This document shows, piece after piece, positions 1-10,100 of a DNA stretch of 64,000 nucleotides (position 1 is its first letter; the number at the start of each line of letters is the position of its first letter). A model generated the notes under the pieces. That model was not told the DNA's origin. It saw only the letters and a program-made list of their open reading frames with translations, and ran no database searches. Made by a program: the position numbers and the translations under genes. The stretch lies in assembly GCF_905171765.1 (NCBI RefSeq), contig NC_053398.1:51644338-51708337 (forward strand), in the 5' to 3' direction. Source of the stretch: Bufo bufo (taxonomy: Eukaryota; Chordata; Amphibia; Anura; Bufonidae).

Positions 1-229
1 CCGTGTGCATTCCGGAACAGCTGCCCCCTGATAGAACAGTACTATCCTTGTCCGTTATGCGGACAATAATAGGACGTTTTATCTTTGAATGAAAATACGG
101 AAACGGAAGGCATACGGAGTACCTTCCATTTTTATTGCAGGTCCATTGAAATGAATGGTTCCGTATACGGAACGCAAAAAAAACAGAAAGTAAACAGAAA
201 AAAAAAACTTTGGTGTGCAAGAGGCCTTA
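1..229. repeat. MITE copy, family A (GGCCTCATGCACACGAC type)
   Basis: Starts in CCGTGTGCATTCCGG and ends in GTGTGCAAGAGGCCTTA. The interior alternates CCGTAT/ATACGG and CGGAC/GTCCG blocks around AATGAATGG. The same pattern recurs at about 19852, 39155, 41683, 47479, 51023 and 60679, so this is a dispersed non-autonomous element. The left end is cut by the window. Confidence 0.6.
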
Positions 230-832
230 GTGTCCTTTTGACCTTTTATTTCTTCACCTAAATCCCAGCTTCTGCTTCCTACATTCCTTTACACTATGCT
301 TTCCCTTTTGCAGAGATCATATTTCTGTCCGAGGAACACCTTTGTGTAATTTTTCATGTATGCTAGCTGAAGTTACATTTTAAAGCACAGCACATTTTCA
401 ATGATACAGATGATAATGGGGGTGGATGTTTTTCTGCACTTTTTGTCAGAATGCATGTTAACAAGGTTGACAAGCCCTATGGGAGCTGTGATGCTCTTAA
501 ATAATTTTCCTAATATTGCTGTCATAGTCATAGTGATCCAGTCACATTTTATTAGCATCTGTATGTTTTATTTGTCGTGGTGTGTGCCTGTTGGAGCTTG
601 TTCTTGTGATAACTGCACCTGGTGTAAAGCTGTACTTAGGATGTAGTACATCCATTGTGCATAATCCATATGTGTAAGAAAACCTTCTCTAAAAGCAAAT
701 GGAATTTAGTATTTATTTTCGCATTCCTGAATGTTCAGTTCCTCCCTTTTTCAAAGGAATTTGTTATGTTAAATCCGTTTGGCAGAGGTAATGATTCCTC
801 CACTAGTCTGCTGTTAGCCAGCGGAACAACTG
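230..832. other. No gene recognised; probable ATG2A intron
   Basis: AT-rich sequence with short chance reading frames only. I see no exon with matching splice sites and no recognised repeat. It is assumed to be intronic because ATG2A coding sequence lies downstream in mid-protein. Confidence 0.4.
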
Positions 833-848
833 CACTTTACTCTTCATC

Positions 849-878
849 AGAACAAAGGGGTTAAGGAGCAGGGCACTC
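849..878 (+). repeat. Left arm of perfect 30-bp inverted repeat
   Basis: Begins AGAACAAAGGGGTTAAGG and is exactly reverse-complementary to 2327-2356. Similarity stops at both edges of the 30 bp, so the arms are sharply bounded. Confidence 0.85.
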
Positions 879-1197
879 ACTACTACTAATACTATTATTT
901 ATACCTTTTTTATATCTTTTTTTTATATCTCTTTTACATCCACATTTTTAATCTCATCAATTTTTATGGATTTTTGGCAGCCAAACAGAAGTTTCTCCAT
1001 CAATAAGTATTTCTTATTTGAAACTCAATTAAAAAGCATTTTATATAGTCCTGACAACCTTTTTTCCGTCGACTTGGGCCTAATCTGATTTTGTTGTGTT
1101 ATTTATGGTCAGCTTTGATGTATCATAGAATGGTCAGCAACCAAACTTGGAGTTTTATATGATGTTTTTGCAATTTTAGACAAGATGAAGTCAAAAC

Positions 1198-1240
1198 CGC
1201 ACACATACCGCACCGATAACGCAGGATATGTATGTGTGCG
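1198..1240. repeat. 11-bp-stem hairpin
   Basis: CGCACACATAC (1198-1208) pairs with GTATGTGTGCG (1230-1240) across a 21-base loop. It lies inside the 848-2450 insertion, and its role is unknown. Confidence 0.6.
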
Positions 1241-1539
1241 TTTTTCTCTTCAGATGACATATGGATCTATCAGGGACAAATGTATGAAATCATTTGCAAT
1301 TGGGAAACTGCTAAAACATAAAATTTGCTATGTGAAAATACTGATGTATATATCGATTTGAACAATGTTGTAATATTCTTCAATTATGGACACCATATAC
1401 CAATCAACAACAGACCTTTGCACCCTATACCAATCCGAATAATAATACATACTCGATATACCGGAACTGACGTTTTGTAATCAACTAGCCATCCATGAAT
1501 TACTCATTACTGTGATCCCTATAAAAGAGGGACGCCAAA

Positions 1540-1609
1540 GGGGTGATGTCTACCACTGAGGAAGGGGTGAATGAACATACCCCGAAACGCGTCTGGTGCC
1601 ACATCCCCC
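1540..1609 (+). ncRNA. Hammerhead-ribozyme-like motif (type I topology)
   Basis: Core blocks occur in hammerhead order: CTGAGGA (1556-1562, fits CUGANGA), stem II GGGGT/ACCCC (1564-1568 with 1579-1583), then GAAA (1584-1587). The self-complementary ACGCGT (1587-1592) and a GTC cleavage triplet ending at C1593 follow. Stem I is ACCA/TGGT (1552-1555 with 1594-1597), an internal loop CT/GCC, then GGGG(T)GATGT/ACATCCCC (1540-1549 with 1601-1609). One extra A (1563) stands between the core and stem II, which departs from the strict consensus. Stem III is so short that it would need a two-base loop or pairing between two molecules. Activity is not shown by sequence alone. Confidence 0.55.
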
Positions 1610-2326
1610 GCCATTTGTGACCAGAAATATCAACATCTATCGATCCAAACCGACCCGAAAAAAAAGTGGGATCTATTACCTTTGAAAGTTACCCGCGCGA
1701 TTTGACAGCCAAACACAAGAAAGGACCAGTATACCAACTGGCCCACATGTGGAACAATAAGCCGCCAGTGTGGTCTTCACTAGAAGAAAAAGCTCCCGAT
1801 ATCGTAGTGCGACAACATCATTAGCACAACGCAGGGAGCAGCAATATCCCACGGCTTGGTTAAGACTGATTCGATGGAAGCTGGATCAAAGGTAACTTTG
1901 TAATCGCTTGCAAGCTTCAAAGTAGAGGGACGCCGCTACCCATTCTGATCGAGCAGGACGCCACTCTGCTCAGGATAGTTCTTATATTAGTATTCATAGG
2001 ACGGATTGGTTTTGGTGTGGGAAACATTAAGGAACTTTGAAGTTACACCATTGAATGATAGAGGTGGACTTAACAGTTACCTTCGATTTATTTCAGTTCA
2101 ATTATTTTAGATCATCACCATCGATATACTGTTGTTGGGGCTGTATACTATTAATTTGAATACTGTCTAGATCCAATTTGCTGCTATTTAGATATATCAA
2201 TTGATGTAATTTACCTACATTAAGGATTTTATATGTTTTTATAGCGAGGTCCATAGTTTTAGAATATTCAGTACATTAATAAATATATATTTTATAATGA
2301 TTCTCTATATGGTCCGAAATTTCTGA

Positions 2327-2356
2327 GAGTGCCCTGCTCCTTAACCCCTTTGTTCT
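2327..2356 (-). repeat. Right arm of perfect 30-bp inverted repeat
   Basis: Begins GAGTGCCCTGCTCCTTAACC, the exact reverse complement of 849-878. It lies 94 bases inside the right 15-bp direct repeat, so it is not the element terminus on that side. Confidence 0.85.
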
Positions 2357-2792
2357 CATTTTATAGTGATCGAGTGAGTGTTCTCGATTGGTGAGGTGCA
2401 CCTTTTTTTGGTTTGCAGATAGCCTTGTGCGACATCTAACCCCGTTTTTTCACTTTACTCTTCATATCTCATTATCTTCTGTCTATGAAACATCTGAAGC
2501 AAATGGTTTTATTGCTGCATTTTTTTAAAAGCATACCTATATTTTTAATTTTTTTTTACAGAATGGCTGTGCTTCTTTGTACAATCATAACTTTGTACAA
2601 TCATAGGCTTAGTGTTTTTCAGCCTAACTATTCCCCTCTTTAGCTGCACAGCTAGATGCATTTCTCTCTTAAGCAGGGAGCATCTCCCTTCTGTGGAATT
2701 TGACAGAACTGCTGTGTACTGCTGTGATGTCCTTTCCCTTATTTCTCACTGTTTGTTTTCAGCTTTGGAGCTCACAGAACAGATACGGAGGA

Positions 2793-3212
2793 TGTGACAC
2801 AGTGAGGGGTTGTGTCTGCCAAGGCAGGTATTTTTCTCCCAGCATGTGCAGCTGGGCTGGTTTCCAGCCAGGTGAGGTCAAATACCGGACCGGAGTTTAA
2901 GTGCCGGTCCGGGTTTTGCCAGCACCTGGCTGTCCTTATATAGACAGCTGGGCTCAGCAGAGATGTCTCTGTTTTTAGGATCTGAGGCTTTGTGCCGTGC
3001 TGGATGGCTGAGAGCCATATGCTGGGAAAACAGGCCCCCTAAAGCCTGCTGTGGACTACTGGAGGCAGAACTGCCAGCAAGGTGACTTGTGTTACGTGCT
3101 GTTTTGTGCAATTGCCTCAAGTGTGAATAAACACGGACGTTTTGGGTTAAGAACTTGTATTTTGCCTCTGTACTGCGCCCACTTACCCTATCTACCAGAG
3201 CTAAACCCCACA
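2793..3212 (+). mobile_element. Possible solo LTR of an LTR retrotransposon
   Basis: The segment starts TGTGACACAG and ends CCCCACA, giving TGTG...CACA ends. It carries a TATA-like CTTATATAGAC at about 2935 and an AATAAA signal at about 3126, about 85 bases before the end, in the order promoter then poly(A) expected of an LTR. No clean target-site duplication is seen (GAGGA against AGGGG) and no internal retroviral or Gypsy coding sequence adjoins it. Confidence 0.4.
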
Positions 3213-3984
3213 AGGGGTAGATCACACTTCGAGACGCACAGGACGCTCCTATAATCTTCAAAAGAAGCAGTTATTTTATCAGGCTCAGGATCTCAGCAAG
3301 CTCTGACACTCCTGCACCTCTCCTCTGCCATCTTCTGTGTCTTCTTTACTAGGGACAGATCTTGTCTGACAACAGACAGTGGACTGCAAATTAGGTGGAA
3401 GTGAGACCCCCAGTGGCCATGACTTTACAGCTTTTTTCCGGTGGAGGTCCAACATTCAGCACCCTCCCCCGCCCTTCCCAATCAGCTGTATGAAGGGGGA
3501 TCCAGTTCTTGTGCATGTTTTGCAGGCCCCTTGATTATTTACATTGGTCTGTACTGCATAGCAGCTGTGCTTGACATTGCAGCTTTATTCCATTCAAGTC
3601 CCTTTGACAAGTGCTACAGCCCTTTCCTAAGGATAGTCCATGAATTTTTAAACCTGAAGATGTGATAGATGAAGATGTGATAACTTCATATGGTCAGAAT
3701 ACCCCTTTGATGGGGTTGATACTTGCTAATATATATTCAACCAAACCTTTGATTTTCTATATCTACCATAATAATCATAATCGTGTGCATTTCGGGCAGG
3801 CAGCATCTAGATTTAAGTAGACAATCTCAAAATGCCCTGGACATCAGACGCCTGGTTTGACATCCATATTCCTTAATAGTGTATCTAGGAGAACAGCTTG
3901 AGAATGTAAGAAAGATAAATGTAAAATATGTCAAATTACATAAACAATCAAACTTTATTAATATTGTTCTTTTTCTTCTTTCAG
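3213..3984. other. Unassigned sequence, probable ATG2A intron
   Basis: No coding sequence or recognised repeat. The last 25 bases are a pyrimidine-rich tract leading to the splice acceptor at 3983-3984. Confidence 0.4.
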
Positions 3985-4108
3985 CCTCCAGAGGGGCCCT
4001 CTTCACTACCTCCATGTTTTCCTGCAGAGACTGCACAGATTAACCAGGGAGACCTGACTGATGCCCTTATAGACACAGGAAGGAGCAGCAAAGACCTTTC
4101 AGAAACAG
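3985..4108 (+). CDS. atg2a: ATG2A exon (linker before the LIR)
   Basis: Acceptor TTTCTTCTTTCAG and donor AACAG/GTGTGT bound an open frame beginning PPEGPSS and running through LTDALIDTG. It ends one base into a codon, and the exon at 10996 supplies GA to complete a glycine and continue GEPFLRQ. It is low-complexity linker, so assignment rests mainly on phase and splice sites. Confidence 0.72.
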
Positions 4109-7100
4109 GTGTGTAATTTGGGTGCGGTTTAGCGGCCATATTACATCTGTGGCAATCCCAGCCCAACTGCATGTCCTGTGACCCAATCTAACAGCATCAT
4201 AGCAATCTATGATGCCATAAGTGTGGGCCATTAGACTTGCACTCTGGCCAGGATTCATAGCTGCAATACAAATGTTAAAATGCGTCCACATTACATCGGA
4301 GTGAGGCCTTAAAAGTGCGGTCCAACTTCATATAGTTTTTTAAATACCACCATCAAGTAGGACCTGTCGAGAAAAGTATACATACCTGATCCCTGATGCT
4401 CTGTTCCAGCTCCATGGGTCCACCGCTGTCTTCACTGCACTTCAGTCCCGCATTGCATGGACACGGACACGTGCCCCACTGCATTCAATGACTGGCTGCA
4501 GCAGTTACCGCTGCAGCCAGTAATTGGCTCCAACAGTGTACATATCCCCGTCCATGCCAGAAGTTTACATACAGAGACCAAAGCACAATGAAGATGGCAG
4601 TGGACCCACAGATCCGAAAGAGTGCATCTGGGATCAGGTAAGTATGCTTCCCTTGACAAATCCTGCTGGGTGGAGGATATAAAAAAAAAACTATGTGACG
4701 TTGGAAAGCACTTTTCGAGGTGGCCAAACACATTAGAGAGAAGTTGGTCGATAGTTGAACATCACATGAAAAAACTGTTATTTGGTGATCAATCATTTCA
4801 CAGCCATACACATTTTAGTCCCCATTGGTCATTACAGTTGTTGAAATAGGGTCTTTTGTCCAACTATCAAATAAAAGTTTCAGACATGGACGACTTTTCA
4901 AAAGATACTGGTCTGTCATCGATCGGCTAAAAGAATCATTTGTTAAATTTCACTTGAGAAACGATTGTTTTGGTTGGAAGCATCCATTTTGGTGAACTTT
5001 AAACTAATGTGTACCTTTAGGCCCACACTGTACAAAGCCTGTACAGTTATAGCAGAAAATGCTAGCTTATTGTAGGCAGATCTGATAATAGTCTACTGTC
5101 CAAATACTCAAAACAAGGAAACAATTGGGTGGAATGGAACCAGTCCAATCCTTTGATCCAGTAGGAGATATGCAGCGTCTGGCAGTCTGGAAGATGTTTC
5201 ACCCTGCCCCATCCTCATTAAAATAACATTATGCTTGGTTGAACTCAATATGTATATTAATGATGTAGCTAGGAATGGTGAAGATATGTTAATATGCAGC
5301 AGATTTGTTGTAGACATTTCTACAACTGAAAATCAGTTCAATGCATTCTAATGGGATTGTCTCTGTATTATGCACAAGAATTTGGGACAGTTACAGTAAA
5401 ATATTTCCTAGCCAATATGCATCCGCTAACTAGTAGTGTTGGGCGAGCATGTTCGGCCGAACGCTTTTTTACTCGAGCAATGCAATGTTCGGCCGAACAC
5501 CGTGTGTGCTCGAGCCTCCTCCCCGCACGTTTGTTGGCTGCTACGCAGCCAATAAATGTGCGCGGCTGTACTGGCACTCACTGTAATGCCATAACCATGT
5601 TGGCTACTGGCATTACATTGATTGGCTGGCTGGAACGCGTCATCGGGTGCTATATAGCACCCAATGACACGTGGTTTGGCTCAGTCCTAGGGAGAGCTGC
5701 AGCAGAAGGGACAGATAGTGTAGGGACAGGAATTGGTTTGTTTGTTAGGCAGGTTTTACTGGTGAAAGGTGTTAGAGACCCAAAAGTTCTTTTAAGGACT
5801 ATTGTTTTATCTGGCTGCTATATAGATTATTTGCGCAACCTGGACTAAATTGCGTGCAATTGTTTGGCCGCTGCTAACAGTGACACAACCTCTGCTACAT
5901 CTGCTGTGTTACATTTGCGCTGTGAAATTCAGCGCAATTGTTTGGCCGCTGGTGACAGCGACATTACCTGCGCTACATCTCCAGTATAATGTTAGCGCAT
6001 CCTAAATATCAGTGACATTCAGTCAAATTTTTTCGCTGCTGGTGGCAGCGACATTACCTGTGCTACATCTCCTGTATAATGTTTGCCCATCCTAAATATC
6101 AGTAACATTCAGTCTAATTTATTTGCGCATACACTTACAAAACCTGCGCTACTGTACGTGTGACATACTTGCAAGCATATATACCATTTAATATGCTGAA
6201 GGCAAGCAGTAAGGGACGGGGAAGTGGCCATGCTGCTGATGGTGCATGCAGGGGCCGTGGCCCTGTGAAACTGTGCCTGCTGCCAGAGCACATGCAGCAC
6301 ACTCATCCACCATACCTAGCTTCATGTCCCAGTTTGCAGGGTGGCGCAGGACACCACTCTCGATGCCACACCAGTGCGACCAGGTGGTCGTTAGATTGCA
6401 GCAGATAATGCTTCCAGTCGGTTAAGCATTCCCTGTCTTCCACAAAGTCCAGTCTCAGTAGCCAAGAGTCTGGTCAACAGAATCCTCACCCTGATCCTCC
6501 TTCCTCCCACGATGGAGAGTCTTGGCAAACAGGTGATCCCACACTCAGATATTCAGAGGAGCTGTTTCGTCATTCCTTGATTTGGCCCTCTCGCCAAGCC
6601 CACTTGAAGAGGGACATAAGGAGATCTTGTGCACTGATTCCCAAACTCTTGAGCATCCACAGTCAGAAAAAGATGACGGTGGGGAACGGCAATTAGTGTT
6701 TCACGAGATGGATGATGATGATGAGACACCGTTGCCAATAAGTCAACTGCAATTAGTGTCTCAAGAGGTTCATGATGACGATGAAACACAGTTGTCAATA
6801 ACTGAGGTTGTTGTTAGGTCAACAGGTCAGGAGGATGACCAGAGTGAGGAAGAGGAAGAGGAGGTGGTGGACGATGAAATCACTGACCCAACCTGGGAAG
6901 GTGGCAAGCGAGCGAGGACAGCAGTACAGAGGGGGAGGGATCCGCAGCACCGCAACAGTCTGGAAGAGGCAGTGGGGTGGCAAAATGGAGAAGGCGGGCA
7001 ACACCAAACAGGCCCGCAACTGTTCCCTGCAACTGTCTGGCGCTTTTTTGAGGAATGTGCGGACAATAAAAGAATCGTCATTTGCAACCTGTGCTGTACC

Positions 7101-10100
7101 AAAATGAGCAGGGGCGTGAACACTAGCAACCTCACTACCTCCAGCATGATCCGCCACATGGCATAAAAGCATCCTAATAGGTGGGCCAAACGCCTGGGTC
7201 CACAATCAGTGTCTGCGGGTCACACCACTGCCTCCTCTTCCCCTGAGTTACGTGCTGGCCAATCTCCTGTCCAAGACGCAGGCCCGGATGCCTCCCGCCC
7301 TGCACCTGGACCTTCGCAAGCACCTTCATCTACCACATCCACTTCTGTGTCCCAGCGCAGCGTACAGATGTCCATACCCCAGGTCTTTGAACCAAAGCGT
7401 AAATACCCAGCCACCCATCCACAGGCCAGAGCACTAAATGCGCACCTTTCCAAATTGCTGGCCCTGGAAATGTTGCCATTTAGGCTTGTGGACACCGAGG
7501 CTTTCCGCAGCCTGATGGCAGTGGCTTTCCCCAGCCGCCACTATTTTTCCTGGTGTGCCGTCCCCGCCTTACACCAGCATGTGTCCCGTAACATCACCCG
7601 TGCTCTGACCAATGCAGTTTTTGGGAAGGTCCACTTAACGACTGACACATGGACAAGTGCTTGTGGCCAGGGACGCTACATTTTCCTGACGGCACACTGG
7701 GTGAACGCTGTGGAGGCCGGGAGCGAGTCGTACCCTGGGATGGCACAGAGGTGCTACCGACACCAAGGATTGCGGGCCCTACTTCCATCAGGATTTCTGC
7801 CACCACCTACATTAGTGGCTGCAACTCCCCTTCTCCTCCACCACCTCCTCCTCCACTTCCACCTCTGAATTCTCATCTTGCAGCACCAGTCAGCCATCAG
7901 TCAGTAGCTGGAAGCAGTGTAGCACTGCAGTAGGGAAGCTGCAACAGGCCGTGCTGAAACGTATTTGCTTAGGTGACAAACAGCACACCGCCGCAGAGCT
8001 GTGGCAGGGTATAAGGGATCAGACTGAACTGTGTCTCTCGCCACTCAACCTACAACCAGGCATGGTTGTGTCTGATAATGGCCGTAATGGGGGCTTTGGA
8101 GCTCGACAGGCTCAACTTAGTGGTACAGCGGTTTCTCAAAACCTACCCCATTTTGCCTGAGCTACTGGTGCGCCACGTGTGTGCCTATGCTACTGGTGAA
8201 GGTGTGCCACGTGTGTGCCTATTTCCGAAAGTCATCTACAGCTGCCGCCGGTCTGGCAACGCTGCAGCAGCACTTGCATTTGCCAGCTCATCGACTGTTG
8301 TGCGACGAGAGCACTCGCTGGAACTCCACGTTCCACATGTTGGTCAGGCTTTGTGAGCAGCAGAGGGCAGTAGTGGAATACCAGCTGCTACATGTTCGTC
8401 GCCTTTACAGTCAGCTTCCGCTCTTCACAAGCGACGAGTGGGCATGGATGTCTGACCTCTGTGAGGTTTTATGCAACTTTGAGGAATCAACACAGATGGT
8501 GAGCGGTGATGCTGCTATTATCAGCGTAACCATCCCACTTCTGTGTCTACTGAAACGCTCGCTGCTCACAATGAAGGCGGATGCTTTGCATGTGGAAGAG
8601 GTGAAAATGGGGGGAAGACAGTACACAGGGTGATAGCCAGACCACACTCAGTTCGTCTTCTCAGCGCGAATTGAATGAGGAAGAGCAGGAGACGGTTGCC
8701 TCCGCTACAGAGGGTAGTACCCATAGCAGGTTTATTCCACCTGTTCAGCATGGATGGTCCGAAGAAGAGGACGAGAATGAGGAGATTGAGAGTCATCCTC
8801 CTGATGAGGAAAGTGAAGTCTTGTCTGTTGGGACTCTGGCACACATGGCTGACTTTATTTTATGCTGCCTTTCCCGTGACCCTCGCGTTATACGCATTTT
8901 GGCCAACACCGATTACTGGTTGTTAACCCTTCTCGACCCCCGCTACAAAGATAACTTATTATCTCTCATTCCTGTGGTCGAGAGGACTAGCAAAATGGTG
9001 CAATACCAGAAGGTCCTTGTGGAAAAATTGCTCCAAAAATTTCCAGCTGACAACGCTGGTGTCGGAGTGCGTAGTTCCTTGGGCAACCGAGAAGGGGAGA
9101 CGAGGGGAACACACAGCAGGTCCAACAGAAGCAAGGCAGCACTCTCCAAGGCCTGAGACAGTTTCATGACACCCCACCAGCACCCTCACCCTGATGCGCG
9201 GTCTAATGTCACAAGGAGGGAAACATTTTGGAAGATGGTGAAGGAGTACGTAGCAGACCGTGTCTGCGTCCTCAATGATCCCTCTGTGCCTTACAACTAT
9301 TTGGTGTCTAAGCTAGACACGTGGCACGAACTGGCGTTCTACGCCTTGGAGGTGCTGGCCTGTCCTGCCGCCAGCATTTTGTCAGAGCGGGTATTTAGTG
9401 CTGCTGGGGCATAATAACTGATAAGCGTATCCGCCTGTTTACTGAAAATGCTGACCGGTTGACTCTTATTAAAATGAACAAGGCCTGGATTGCCCCTGAC
9501 TTCTCTACTCCACCAGAGGAAAGCGGCTGAACATAAAGGCTCTCTAAATGTGGCTTTTATGGTGTATTGAATACAGTGTATTCCCATGCACCCCTTCCAC
9601 CACAAAAAAAGGGTATATGGTTCAATCTTCCTTTTCTCGTCGTCCTCCTCCATCATATCAACATGCTTTTTAGGCTGCCCTCGCTCCTAATGTTTTAGAT
9701 GGTCAGCTCAGCAGCAGACCCTCACCCCTAATGTTTTAGAAGGTCAGATCAGCAGCAGACCTTCGCCACTAATGTTTTAGATGGTCAGCTGAGCAGCAGA
9801 CCCTCACCCCTAATTTTTTTTAGAATTTTTTTAGGTCAGATAAGAAGCAGACCCTCACCCCTAATGTTTTAGATGGTCAGATCAGCAGCAGACCCTCACC
9901 CCTAATGTTTTTTAGAAGGTCAGATCAGCAGCAGACCCTCGCCACTATTGTTTTAGATGGTCAGCTGAGCAGCAGACCCTCACCCCTAATGTTTTTTTAG
10001 AGGTCAGATAAGAAGCAGACCCTCGCCACTAATGTTTCAGATGGTCAGCTGAGCAGCAGACCCTCACCCCTAATGTTTTTTTAGAGGTCAGATAAGAAGC

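Larger units (their letters stand above)
848..2450 (+). mobile_element. Retroelement-like insertion with 15-bp direct repeats (Penelope-like candidate)
   Basis: The segment is bounded by identical 15-mers CACTTTACTCTTCAT at 833-847 and 2451-2465, read as a target-site duplication. A perfect 30-bp inverted repeat lies at 849-878 and 2327-2356, followed by a 94-base tail ending in a T-run. A TATA-like TATAAAAG (about 1520) precedes a hammerhead-ribozyme-like fold at 1540-1609. Hammerhead motifs are known from Penelope-like retroelements, and long variable duplications fit target-primed insertion. No reverse transcriptase is left, so the class is inferred. Confidence 0.5.

Noticed and set aside
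2749..2792. ATG2A exon after GTTTGTTTTCAG
   Set aside because: The acceptor looks good but the following frame stops or runs into the putative LTR, and no ATG2A-like sequence follows.
5351..5848. 165-codon plus-strand frame
   Set aside because: It spans the left boundary of the hAT element and its palindromic terminus; chance frame.
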